Assembly: GCF_003390335.1 (NCBI RefSeq)
Contig: NZ_QUOU01000001.1
Span: 4,588,001-4,652,000 of the forward strand
DNA length: 64,000 bases
Source: Thalassotalea euphylliae
GTDB taxonomy: Bacteria; Pseudomonadota; Gammaproteobacteria; Enterobacterales; Alteromonadaceae
Direction: 5' to 3'
A program made the translations under genes and the position numbers. The notes below the pieces were generated by a model. The model had not been told where the DNA came from. It did no database searches and worked only from the letters and a program-made list of their open reading frames with translations. The first letter of the stretch is position 1, and each line of letters begins with the position of its first letter. Shown one piece after another: positions 53,267 through 62,835 of the stretch.

Positions 53267-55318
53267 CTAACTGCGCGCCAGCCTATCCAAGAAAAAGGCA
53301 TATTCCAGCGCCACTTCGCGATACTGGTTAAAGCGCCCAGACTGCCCGCCATGTCCAACGTCCATATCACATTTGAACAGCAAAGCATTGTTATCGGTTT
53401 TGTATTCCCGCAGCTTGGCTACCCATTTGGCAGGCTCAAAATACTGCACTTGCGAGTCATATAAACCTGAGGTGACCAGCAGGTGAGGGTAGTCCTGTCG
53501 CGTTATTTGATCGTACGGGGAGTAGCTTAGGATGTAATCGTGGTACTTTTTATCATTTGGGTTACCCCACTCGTCATATTCACCGCAAGTGAGCGGTAAG
53601 CGTTCGTCGAGCATAGTAGTCAGCACATCAACAAAAGGCACATGTGCAGAGCAAGCTAAATAAAGTTGCGGCGCTTGGTTGATAACCGCACCAATGAGCA
53701 AACCACCAGCGCTTTCGCCTGTTGCCAAGACCTTGTCTGGAGCGCCATAACCTAAGGTTACTAGCGCTTTAGTGGCATCAATAAAGTCATTAAAGGTGTT
53801 GTGCTTATTGAGCATTTTCCCTTGTTCGTACCAATGGCGACCCAGCATAGAAGAGCCGCGCACATGACAAAACGCGTAAACAACGCCGCGCTCAAGCAAA
53901 CTCAATCGGCTATAGGAAAAGTCAGCATCGAGATTAAGCCCATAAGCCCCATAACCATCAATTAATATCGGGTTTGTTCCCTGGCTAAACTTATCTTTGC
54001 GAAACACTAAGGTCACTGGCACTTGCTGACCATCGCGAGCTGCTACTTCAATGTGTTCACAACAATAATCTTGCGCGTTAAAGTCGCCCGCGACGGCATG
54101 TTGTTGCAACACTTTAAGTTCGCCAGAAGCTAAATTAAATTCCAGTACCGATTCCGGTGTCGTCATACTGGTGTAATTAACACGCACCTGCTTAGCGGCT
54201 AAGTCAACATTGTCTTGAAAGTATGCGGAAAACGCCGACTCATTAAACGCTAATTGGCGCACTTGCCCTGACTTGAGGTCTTTTACCATCAGCTGCGGTA
54301 AGCCTTTTATCCGCTGCCAATAGGCTAAATGCTGATCAAATACCTCAAAGCCTTCAAGCAAGCACCCTTGATCATGCGGCACCAGCTCACGCCATGCAGA
54401 CTTATCAGCTAAGGTATCAAGCGAGGTCTCTGTAATCTTAAAATTCTTTGCCTGCCAATTGCTCAAAACGAAAACGCGATCGCCCACCAGCTCGAGCCAA
54501 CACAAATGATCATCTTCTTTGGGTAACAAAGTCACCAACGTCGCCTTATCGTCATTAGCATCCAGTAACGAGACGCCGCTCGCCTCCTTGCTGCTGTGAT
54601 AAATCATAATGCTCGCTTTGTCTTTACTTTTAACGATTTGCGTCCAAAAGCGTTGATCGGTTTCTTCGTACAAGAGTTCATCATCAGCTTGCGCTGTGCC
54701 TAGTCTGTGGCGATATACTTGATAAGGTAATAAGGTTTGCGGATGCATTTTCACATAGTAAAAACATCGACCTGAATTACACCAGATAACCTCTCCCGAG
54801 TTATCGAGTAACCTATCACTGAGATAGGTACCATCTTCGATATGTAGCACGCACGCCTGATAGCGCCTATCACCATTAGTATCTTCGGCTATCACGGCAT
54901 AAACACCGTTTTCGCTTACAGCAATAGACGCCAAATCGTAATACGCATGATCTTGCGCGCGAGTATTGGCATCAAGTATTTGCGTTAGCCTGTGTTTTGC
55001 CGGTGAATTATCGCGCCAGTAAATAGGGTATTCACTATCCCCTTTATACTCATGCCAATAGTAGTGATCACCCAGCTTAAATGGCACCGACTGACGGGCT
55101 TTTACTTGCCTGCCGACCATCTCCTCAAACAAGGTTGCTTGCAATGCTTGAGTATGCGCAAGGGCTTGTTGGCAATGTGTATTTTCAGCTTCAAGATGCG
55201 CCAGTACTTCTGGTGATTGCCTTGCATCATCGCGCAACCAATAATAATTATCGATGCGCTCATGGCCGTGCATCAGCAATGTATGTGGCTGTTTTTTTGT
55301 GTGTAGAGTCGAGACCAT
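53267..55318 (-). CDS. ptrB: Oligopeptidase B (S9A prolyl oligopeptidase family)
   Basis: Serine peptidase that cleaves short peptides after Arg or Lys. An N-terminal seven-bladed propeller (about 65-400) covers the C-terminal hydrolase domain. The nucleophile is in TGESAGGLL near residue 535, preceded by GYGAYGLNLDADFSYSRL and CHVRGSSMLGRHWYEQG; the Asp lies in TSGLYDSQVQYFEP and the His in DVGHGGQSGRF. 683 aa matches E. coli PtrB (686). Starts ATG 55318. Cytoplasmic, monocistronic. Confidence 0.95.
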   Translation of the reverse strand: MVSTLHTKKQPHTLLMHGHERIDNYYWLRDDARQSPEVLAHLEAENTHCQQALAHTQALQATLFEEMVGRQVKARQSVPFKLGDHYYWHEYKGDSEYPIYWRDNSPAKHRLTQILDANTRAQDHAYYDLASIAVSENGVYAVIAEDTNGDRRYQACVLHIEDGTYLSDRLLDNSGEVIWCNSGRCFYYVKMHPQTLLPYQVYRHRLGTAQADDELLYEETDQRFWTQIVKSKDKASIMIYHSSKEASGVSLLDANDDKATLVTLLPKEDDHLCWLELVGDRVFVLSNWQAKNFKITETSLDTLADKSAWRELVPHDQGCLLEGFEVFDQHLAYWQRIKGLPQLMVKDLKSGQVRQLAFNESAFSAYFQDNVDLAAKQVRVNYTSMTTPESVLEFNLASGELKVLQQHAVAGDFNAQDYCCEHIEVAARDGQQVPVTLVFRKDKFSQGTNPILIDGYGAYGLNLDADFSYSRLSLLERGVVYAFCHVRGSSMLGRHWYEQGKMLNKHNTFNDFIDATKALVTLGYGAPDKVLATGESAGGLLIGAVINQAPQLYLACSAHVPFVDVLTTMLDERLPLTCGEYDEWGNPNDKKYHDYILSYSPYDQITRQDYPHLLVTSGLYDSQVQYFEPAKWVAKLREYKTDNNALLFKCDMDVGHGGQSGRFNQYREVALEYAFFLDRLARS

Positions 55319-55546
55319 CCGTTATTCCGTTGATGTAGGTGCTTGCACTTATGATTGCGCAGATGTTTACGCGTTTTATGTGTAGATTTTTCTGTCGTTC
55401 ACTTCCCCAGCTGAATAATGATTTGACTCCAAGAGGGTGTTTTTAAGGCTCAGCTGTAAAAATGACATACACCATCACACAATAAATAACCTTATCAACT
55501 TCGCCCTAAATAAAGCACGTTTTGTTACCAAGAATAACATCATACG

Positions 55547-56113
55547 CTAAAACGAATAGGCATAAGATAAGTTTAAGAAATCAACACCTGGGTTTTTGCT
55601 GTTGAGGCCACCATTGCTGTAATGCATATAACGAATCGCGGCGGATTGGCGATTGTTTTGACCAAAGTCAATTGCCAAACCAAGCCGATCTTCAAACTGA
55701 TAGTGAGAGCCAATATCTTTACCTGCAAATCGGGTATCTTCCACAAGTGAGACACCAATACCAAACTCCCATCTAAGTGGATACTTGCCTTTGATGTAAT
55801 GAAACGTTTGACCAATAACAGGAGAAAAAGCGAGCACATAGTTTGTTTCATGCTGGTTTGATTCACCGTACTCCCAGAAATTGACACTAACTTCCCAATA
55901 TATATCGAGCTGGTCAACAAACAAGATATCTTTAAGGTGATAAATATGTGGCCGATACGCTAAGCGAAGCCCGTTAATATCATCAGAGCCAATTAACACG
56001 TCCACCGCAATGGCCTGCGATAATTGACGCTCAGACGAATGACTCGCAAATGCAGATAACATCAGGGTAAAAAATAAGACAGCCACGAAAAATTTTGAAT
56101 TAAGTTTGTTCAT
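55547..56113 (-). CDS. pagL: Lipid A 3-O-deacylase PagL
   Basis: Outer-membrane beta-barrel enzyme that removes the 3-O acyl chain of lipid A. A signal peptide (about residues 1-25, FFVAVLFFTLMLSAFASHSS) is followed by alternating beta strands. The catalytic His-Ser pair is in RYMHYSNGGL, with the supporting acidic residue in NPGVDFLNLSYAYSF (Asp in place of the usual Glu of PagL at about that position). C-terminal Phe is typical of outer-membrane barrels. ATG 56113 gives 188 aa; an ATG eight codons upstream is the alternative. Confidence 0.9.
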   Translation of the reverse strand: MNKLNSKFFVAVLFFTLMLSAFASHSSERQLSQAIAVDVLIGSDDINGLRLAYRPHIYHLKDILFVDQLDIYWEVSVNFWEYGESNQHETNYVLAFSPVIGQTFHYIKGKYPLRWEFGIGVSLVEDTRFAGKDIGSHYQFEDRLGLAIDFGQNNRQSAAIRYMHYSNGGLNSKNPGVDFLNLSYAYSF

Positions 56114-56153
56114 CTTCTGCAAAGTTAACGGCCTCATACATCAAAGAAAATTA

Positions 56154-56309
56154 ATGAGTGAAGCACTTGGATTTAGGAAGAGAAATATAAGAGATTTGGG
56201 CGATGCTATTGCGGCAGTTCGTACAAACTTTCTAGCAAATCATCCAAATGTTAGTTGGCTGCTGGTAAGCCACTTTGAAAGTCAAAACAGGTTGATAATT
56301 GAGCGATAA
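56154..56309 (+). CDS. Hypothetical small protein (51 aa), uncertain
   Basis: MSEALGFRKRNIRDLGDAI then a possible amphipathic region and LLVSHFESQNRLIIER. The composition is protein-like, but the SD is poor (AAAGAAAATTA) and I recognise no family. It lies between the pagL promoter and the gor terminator on the opposite strand. Could be a gene remnant. Confidence 0.35.
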   Translation: MSEALGFRKRNIRDLGDAIAAVRTNFLANHPNVSWLLVSHFESQNRLIIER

Positions 56310-56353
56310 TAAATAGCAGGAAAAGGGCTAAATGCAGGGTCTGTATAGCGCAA

Positions 56354-56393
56354 TCAAAAAGCCCTCGCTAAGTTAGTCAACTTGGCGAGGGCT
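56354..56393 (-). terminator. Intrinsic terminator of gor
   Basis: AGCCCTCGC/GCGAGGGCT plus AAGTT/AACTT with one wobble around AGTC; on the - strand TTTTT follows. It begins about 50 nt after the gor stop. Confidence 0.85.
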
Positions 56394-56444
56394 GTTTGTC
56401 ATTCGCGTGAAAACAAGCTTACGGCTAATTTTCGATGGCATAAC

Positions 56445-57797
56445 CTACATGGTTACAAATTCTTCGGCCGAGGTCGGGTGAATAGCCACCGTATTATCAA
56501 AGTCAGCCTTAGTTGCGCCCATTTTCATTGCCACGGCAAAGCCTTGCAATAATTCATCACTGCCAAAACCTATGGAGTGAATACCGATGATTTTCTCTTC
56601 TTTGCCCACGCAGACGAGCTTCATGCGTGTCGGATCGCGGTAATCTTCGGTAATTGCTTGATAAAGCGCCGTGAATTGCGAGTTATACACCTTGACCTGA
56701 TCTTCACCATACTGGTCAATCGCTTCTTGTTCGCTCAAGCCAACTGTACCGATCACTGGGTGGCTAAAGACCACGGTTGCCACGTTTTCATAGTCTAAAT
56801 GCTCGTATGGCTTGTTGTTAAATAAGCGCTCACATAAACGGCGACCTGCGGCAACGGCCACTGGTGTTAATTGCACTCGACCTGTGTTGTCACCCACCGC
56901 ATAAATGCCTTCAACATTGGTGTTTTGGTATTTGTCGGTTGGAATAAAGCCGCGCTCATCGGTTTCTACGCCAGTGACATCTAAATTGATTTGATCGGTT
57001 GCTGGCTCACGACCAATCGCCCAAATAAGGGTATCTACCGGGCCAACGGTGTTACCGTTTTCAAGGTGAACAGTTAACTGACCGTTATCGTGCTTTTCAA
57101 CCTTAGTTGGCACGCTGTGATTGTGCAGCGTTGGGCCATGTTTAGCCATTTGTTCCACTAAGGTATCACTTAACATTTCATCAAAACTGCGTAATGGCTT
57201 TTCTTTGCGAACAAGCAAGTGTGATTCCGTGCCTAGCGCATGTAATACGCCAGCTAGCTCAACCGCGATATAACCTGCGCCAACCACAGCAGCAGATTTA
57301 GGTTGCTCAGTTAAGGCAAAGAAACCGTCTGAGTCGATACCGTATTCAGCGCCTTCAATTGATGGAATACTTGGACGACCACCCGTTGCAATCACGATAT
57401 GATCAGCCGAGTAAAGCTCGCCATTTACTTCAACCGTGTTCTTATTGACGAACTTGGCAAAACCTTGAATGACAGTGACGTCATTGGCCGTAAAGCCGCG
57501 TTGATATGCGGCGTGAATACGCTCGATATACGCTTCACGATTGTTAACTAATGTCGCCCAATCAAAGTTTTGCAGCGGGGCATTGAAACCGTAATCTGGC
57601 GCATAGTGCAGGGCATCGGCAATTTGTCCGGCGTACCACATGGCTTTTTTCGGTACACAACCGACATTTACACACGTTCCGCCAATTGCTTTTGCTTCAA
57701 TCACCGCCGCTTTTTTACCATGTCTTGCTGCGCGGTTAGCTGATGCAATACCGCCACTACCTGCGCCAATCGCGAGGAAATCAAAATGTTGAGTCAT
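56445..57797 (-). CDS. gor: Glutathione reductase
   Basis: NADPH-dependent flavoprotein that regenerates reduced glutathione. FAD motif [16 protein letters not shown] at the N-terminus; redox pair C42/C47 in [13 protein letters not shown], numbered as in E. coli; NADPH motif [15 protein letters not shown]-terminal dimer motif [14 protein letters not shown] with the catalytic His and Glu. 450 aa, identical to E. coli length. Monocistronic. Confidence 0.97.
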   Translation of the reverse strand: MTQHFDFLAIGAGSGGIASANRAARHGKKAAVIEAKAIGGTCVNVGCVPKKAMWYAGQIADALHYAPDYGFNAPLQNFDWATLVNNREAYIERIHAAYQRGFTANDVTVIQGFAKFVNKNTVEVNGELYSADHIVIATGGRPSIPSIEGAEYGIDSDGFFALTEQPKSAAVVGAGYIAVELAGVLHALGTESHLLVRKEKPLRSFDEMLSDTLVEQMAKHGPTLHNHSVPTKVEKHDNGQLTVHLENGNTVGPVDTLIWAIGREPATDQINLDVTGVETDERGFIPTDKYQNTNVEGIYAVGDNTGRVQLTPVAVAAGRRLCERLFNNKPYEHLDYENVATVVFSHPVIGTVGLSEQEAIDQYGEDQVKVYNSQFTALYQAITEDYRDPTRMKLVCVGKEEKIIGIHSIGFGSDELLQGFAVAMKMGATKADFDNTVAIHPTSAEEFVTM

Positions 57798-57893
57798 AAT
57801 TGTGTACCTATAAACCTAATAGCCTTGTTATTGTTAATTAATGGGGGAGTCAGTTGCAAATTACAAGCTTGCACCACAAAGCCTAACCTTTGC

Positions 57894-60800
57894 TTAACCT
57901 TTAGCGACCGTACTAAACTCATTTTTATTCTCAGCGAGTTTTTCGGTGAGTTCATCCATGGTCAAAGGCGAGTAGTAAAAGTAGCCCTGAATCAAGTGAC
58001 AATCGTGATCAACCAAGTATTGCAGCTGCTGTTTAGTTTCAACACCTTCAGCCACACAGGCAATATTCAAACTGCGGGCCAGTACTAACGTTGAATCAAC
58101 AATCGCCTCATCTTCGCGCGACTCACCGATACCGCACACAAAACTGCGATCTATCTTAATGATATCTAATGGTAATTTTTTGATGTAAGAGAGCGATGAA
58201 TAGCCCGTACCAAAATCGTCTAGCGCCATGCGACAGCCCATCACTGACAGCGTATTGATCGTTTGAATCGCTTTTTCTGGCTCACTCATAAAAGCACTTT
58301 CCGTGACTTCAATTTTTAGTGCGCCAGCGGGAATTTGATAGTCTTCAAATTTCTCCGCTAAAAATGTCACTAGGCTAGCATCGGCAAAATGTTTTGCAGA
58401 AACATTAATGGATAAGTAAAAATCCGGCCTCAACGATCGCCAGAACTTTAATAACACGAGGGCTTTATCCAGTGCGATGCCTGTCATGGCAGCAATTAGC
58501 CCCATTTCTTCAGCCAGTGGAATAAACTTATCTGGCGGCACTAAACCGTTGTCGCTTTGCCAACGCATCAAAAGTTCAGCACCAATAATTTTGCCTGTGT
58601 GAGCATCAATCACCGGCTGATAAACGTTAAAGAACTCATCGTTTCTAACCGCTTGCTTTAAGCTAGACTCCATCGTTAAGCGCTGTTTAGCTTCCAAGTT
58701 CATATGCTCAGTGAAAAACTGGAAGTTGTTGCGACCTTGCTGTTTCGCATGGTACATAGCAACATCAGCATTGCGTAACAGCTCATCTTGCGAAGCAGAA
58801 TCATCAGGGTACATGGCAATACCAATACTCGCGCCAACACTCACTAACGTGCTGTTGAGCTTCACGGGCACTTCAACCACATCAATAATTTTTTGCGCAA
58901 TACGGCTTAAATCATTGTGCGATTTAAAGTATTCCACGAGCACGACAAATTCATCACCGCCGATACGTGCAATGGTATCGTCTTCACGCAGAGCGTTGCT
59001 CAATCGATTGGTGATTTCCTGCAACAATAAATCGCCATAATCGTGCCCTAAAGAGTCATTCACTTGTTTGAATCGATCTAAATCGATAAAGAAGAGTGCA
59101 ATGGTGTGATTGGTGCGGCGTGATTGCTCGATACCGTGCTTAATGCGCTCTAGCAGTAGCGAACGATTAGGTAAGCCCGTTAAATGATCATAGTTGGCAA
59201 GCTGGCGAAGCTCCTGTTCGGCTTTCTTTTGCGCACTAATATCGGTCATCACAAAGATGTAGTGATGCGTATTGTTCACTTTATTTTTGCTCACACTGAT
59301 ATTCATTAACACGTGGTATTCTTGGCCTAGCGGCGTTTGAATCAACTCTTCGCCGCTATAGTGGCCTTTGGTTTTCAGGGTTGGTAACAGTTCAAGATAA
59401 TAATTACTGCGCTTGTCTGTTAAACCGAATAGCCCTCGGTGATAATCAAATTCTTCATTTTTCCAGCCAAACACTTGACCCATCGATTGATTAACCGTGA
59501 CACGCTCAAAATTTTCATCAATGATCACCACCCAATCTTGAGTATGCTTAAAGGCGTCACCAAAGTTTAAAGCGCGCTCTTCATCAGCACGCGTTTGAGT
59601 AATGTTCGAATAGGACCCGGTCACTCGATCTGGCTCACCATCGATATTGCGGGTCACAATTTTGCCGATATCTTTGTACCATAACCAATGGCCGTCGCTA
59701 TGCTGCAAGCGATAGCTACATTCAAAGCTGTCAACATGCGAATCGCTCATTAGAAACGCGTGCCATTTGGACAAAAACAGTTCTTTGTCTTCTGGGTGGA
59801 TCAAGTCTACGTGAGTTTCAAAACCAAGCGAAGTGTCCGGAGCTGCATAGCCTAAATCTTTTGTAAAACGCTTCGCATAAATACGGTTAGATTGGCTTTC
59901 CCAATCCCACACTTCGCTATCACTGCCTGTTAATGCCAATTGTAAGCGGTGCTCTCTTAACTTCACCGCTTCATGTGCTGCAATTAATTCTTGCTGTTTG
60001 TTGGCCCGCCAACGAAGCCAAAGAAACAAGCACCCTAAGACACCAAAACCGTAAAAAACGAGGGTTACTGGTGCTCGCCACAATGGATAAGAGACACTAA
60101 ACAACAAGGAGCTAGGCGCAGACAACTCACCTGTGTAAGGCGACTTAGCACGTACAATTAGCTCGTAATCGCCAGGACTCAAGCTCGGAAAAGTAACATA
60201 GTGCTGACTGGAAAACGGCGCGTTTATTTCAGTAGGGCCAATAAGCTGGTAACGATATTCAATAGTGTCACGATGTAAAAATGAAGAAGTAGCAAAGTTG
60301 ACGCGAATACCAATATCACTGTGTTTAAAGGCAAACGCCTGACCATTATTAATAAACGTGGGGACAGTTAAGTCACGTGATAACGTACTAACGCCAGAAA
60401 AGTTAACGCTAAAATCTTGGTTAATGGCCTCATTTTGGTTGTGCAGCTGTATCGGGTCAAAAATACTTAGCCCCAGCATTGTGCCATAGGCAATTTTTCC
60501 ATCGACCATCACCGCATATGCATCGGCATTAAACTCATTGGTTGCTAGGCCGTCACCAATATCGAACTGACGCAGGTGTCGAGTGTTTTTATCCAATCGA
60601 TAAAGACCCACTTGACTAGCAAACCATAAATGCCCCTCAGCGTCAGTCTTCACACCATAAATGTGCTCTTCTAAGGAGGAGCTAGCGGAGTCAATAAAGA
60701 CTCTAGACTCAAGGCTTAAACCATCAAGTCCAAATAAACCAACACCATCATAGGCGATCCACAAAATATTGTTGTCATCTAACGCTAGGCTATTGATCTC

Positions 60801-62549
60801 AGCGTGACGAAACTCATGGTTATGATGAAACTGATAAACCAGCTGCAACGAATCAAGCATGGGGTTATAAACCCAGATACTGTCGTGTGTGGTTAATACC
60901 AACTGCTCCGGCCACAATGCCACATCAGTAAAAACTCGCTGAATTTGCTCAGGTGATAACACCTTATTAATCGCATCAAGCTTTTCCATTTCACCGGTTT
61001 TTAATGAAATTCGCCCAGCCCCTTCTAAGCCAAAAAACCATAAACTTTGCTGCAATATAGCGAACGTATAGCGCTCACCATGGCGCTGACACAGCCACGC
61101 TTGGGTTGTGGCAGAAAAAGGTTCTGGCACGACTCGTTCTAGCCGCTTATTAAACGGTCTAATTCCTTGCTCTGTACCAATCCATAGTGTATCGCCGTTG
61201 TCGACTAGTTTGGTAATGTCAGCGTGTAAATGTCTAGTGTGCTTGTGTAGCTCAATAGCATAGTGTTTAACTGTTTTAGTTTCAGTATTGATGCGGTTTA
61301 AAACACGCCCCGTACTTGCCCAAATAACCTTCGAGTCTTGACTATCCGCAGTCATCGCGTATACACCGCCTTGGCCAAGCCCGCTTACTTCTTGAGTTAG
61401 TGGGCTATTATTAGCGGTGCTAACATGCTCAACATTCCAAATGAGCTCACTGTTTGGATTCCAACGATAAACCCCATTTGACTGCGAACCAAACCAAAAT
61501 ATGCCACTGTTATCTTTGGTAATACTCAACACATCATTGTGTGCAACATGCGGGTTTATATCGGAAAAACGGAACAACAGCTGATAAACGAAATCTGCCG
61601 AAGTGGGGACGACTGTGTTTTCAATATCGGTGCTGTTTTCGATATCCGCACCGCTTTCACCTACCTGTACCTGCATCACTCCTTCATGCGATCCCACCAG
61701 CACTTTATCCCGCTCAGCATATAACGAACGTACACCGTGCATGACGTTCGGGTGAACAACGGGTAATTCAGCCAAGTTGTTAAAATAGCGAACGAGATCG
61801 GCAACCTCAAAAATTATCAAGCCAGCTTCTGAGGCAACAAACACGTGACCACGCCAACTAACAAAGTCATACAAACGATTGGCTTCAAAACCGTCTAAAC
61901 TAATGCTGGAAACAACGTGATTAACAACTAAATCTAAGTGATTAATTTGCCCAGTTGATAATTCCAGAATAAAGGCGCCTCTGGGTGTAGCGACCAATAA
62001 AAATTGCGCAACTTGATAAACCCGCTCAATAGACTCGCCATCTTCTAATTGTTCGGCTAAATCAAGCACCAATTCAACTTGCTTACTCGCTTGGTTGTAT
62101 CGCACAACCTTTTGCTCTATTGCAAGCCATGGCGAGTCAGCCGTATTGAATTTATGAGCAGCATCGGCAGTCGTGATAAGTGTTTCGCTATTGGAGAGTA
62201 ATTGATAACTATCTGCTTGATAGTCATATCGGTAGATGCCTTTACCAGGCATGGTCAGCCATACAATACCTTGTGCGTCTTGTCTTATTTGCGTTACTGC
62301 ATAGCGTTCAAAGTCACCTTCTGGGCCACTTAACGAACGCATGGTGTAACCATCGTAAATATTTACACCATGCTCTGTGCCTAGCCACAAGTAACCATTA
62401 GTGTCCTGCATCACCGCAAAAACACTGGCACTATTAAGACCATCAGCCACACTAATATTTGATAATGACAAACTGGTGTTGCTGATCGCAAAAACAGAGC
62501 GAGTGATTAACACACTCAGCAATAGCAGACACCACATTATTCGACGCAA
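57894..62549 (-). CDS. Propeller-type membrane sensor with PAS, GGDEF and EAL domains
   Basis: A 1551-aa signalling protein. Signal peptide (about 1-21), then two seven-bladed Reg_prop-type propellers (about 30-730; first repeat GLNSASVFAVMQDTNGYLWLGTEHGVNIYDG), a Y_Y_Y domain (about 745-815), one TM helix (about 825-847), PAS/PAC domains (about 880-1000 and 1005-1120), GGDEF (RIGGDEFVVLVEY near 1191, canonical) and EAL (GAELLMRW near 1325, then EVTESAFM, DDFGTGYSS and EGVET). The EAL signature reads ELL; other phosphodiesterase residues look intact, so both activities are possible. It likely senses periplasmic ligands. Confidence 0.92.
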   Translation of the reverse strand: MRRIMWCLLLLSVLITRSVFAISNTSLSLSNISVADGLNSASVFAVMQDTNGYLWLGTEHGVNIYDGYTMRSLSGPEGDFERYAVTQIRQDAQGIVWLTMPGKGIYRYDYQADSYQLLSNSETLITTADAAHKFNTADSPWLAIEQKVVRYNQASKQVELVLDLAEQLEDGESIERVYQVAQFLLVATPRGAFILELSTGQINHLDLVVNHVVSSISLDGFEANRLYDFVSWRGHVFVASEAGLIIFEVADLVRYFNNLAELPVVHPNVMHGVRSLYAERDKVLVGSHEGVMQVQVGESGADIENSTDIENTVVPTSADFVYQLLFRFSDINPHVAHNDVLSITKDNSGIFWFGSQSNGVYRWNPNSELIWNVEHVSTANNSPLTQEVSGLGQGGVYAMTADSQDSKVIWASTGRVLNRINTETKTVKHYAIELHKHTRHLHADITKLVDNGDTLWIGTEQGIRPFNKRLERVVPEPFSATTQAWLCQRHGERYTFAILQQSLWFFGLEGAGRISLKTGEMEKLDAINKVLSPEQIQRVFTDVALWPEQLVLTTHDSIWVYNPMLDSLQLVYQFHHNHEFRHAEINSLALDDNNILWIAYDGVGLFGLDGLSLESRVFIDSASSSLEEHIYGVKTDAEGHLWFASQVGLYRLDKNTRHLRQFDIGDGLATNEFNADAYAVMVDGKIAYGTMLGLSIFDPIQLHNQNEAINQDFSVNFSGVSTLSRDLTVPTFINNGQAFAFKHSDIGIRVNFATSSFLHRDTIEYRYQLIGPTEINAPFSSQHYVTFPSLSPGDYELIVRAKSPYTGELSAPSSLLFSVSYPLWRAPVTLVFYGFGVLGCLFLWLRWRANKQQELIAAHEAVKLREHRLQLALTGSDSEVWDWESQSNRIYAKRFTKDLGYAAPDTSLGFETHVDLIHPEDKELFLSKWHAFLMSDSHVDSFECSYRLQHSDGHWLWYKDIGKIVTRNIDGEPDRVTGSYSNITQTRADEERALNFGDAFKHTQDWVVIIDENFERVTVNQSMGQVFGWKNEEFDYHRGLFGLTDKRSNYYLELLPTLKTKGHYSGEELIQTPLGQEYHVLMNISVSKNKVNNTHHYIFVMTDISAQKKAEQELRQLANYDHLTGLPNRSLLLERIKHGIEQSRRTNHTIALFFIDLDRFKQVNDSLGHDYGDLLLQEITNRLSNALREDDTIARIGGDEFVVLVEYFKSHNDLSRIAQKIIDVVEVPVKLNSTLVSVGASIGIAMYPDDSASQDELLRNADVAMYHAKQQGRNNFQFFTEHMNLEAKQRLTMESSLKQAVRNDEFFNVYQPVIDAHTGKIIGAELLMRWQSDNGLVPPDKFIPLAEEMGLIAAMTGIALDKALVLLKFWRSLRPDFYLSINVSAKHFADASLVTFLAEKFEDYQIPAGALKIEVTESAFMSEPEKAIQTINTLSVMGCRMALDDFGTGYSSLSYIKKLPLDIIKIDRSFVCGIGESREDEAIVDSTLVLARSLNIACVAEGVETKQQLQYLVDHDCHLIQGYFYYSPLTMDELTEKLAENKNEFSTVAKG

Positions 62550-62729
62550 ACTAACTTACCCTAAACTAAAAAAGAAATACAAAGCTAACTTGCTATTATG
62601 CCGAAAAAATCCTCTTTCGTCCGCATACACAACAAGGTAAAACAATTCACTACAATTGATTTACACAGCCAGCAGTGAATGTTGGCATAAATCTGTAGTA
62701 CCAATTGAATTGATTAATTGATCAATTCA

Positions 62730-62827
62730 GAGCGCTGTCAGCGGTGGGAGAACAAGCCAAATTTTTGTTGATATAGTTATTCTACATCTCATCAATTTGG
62801 CGTAGTTATCGCGACGCTGACACGCTC
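62730..62827. repeat. Palindromic MITE- or REP-like element next to the IS
   Basis: The left arm (from GAGCGCTGTCAGCGG) and the reverse complement of the right arm (from GAGCGTGTCAGCGTC) align over about 45 bases, including GCCAAATT in the inner part, so the 98-bp element is one large imperfect inverted repeat. It is flanked on the left by AATTGA-type repeats (62701-62727). Elements of this kind are scattered in many copies in related marine bacteria; a genome search is needed. Confidence 0.6.
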
Positions 62828-62835
62828 CCAAAGGG

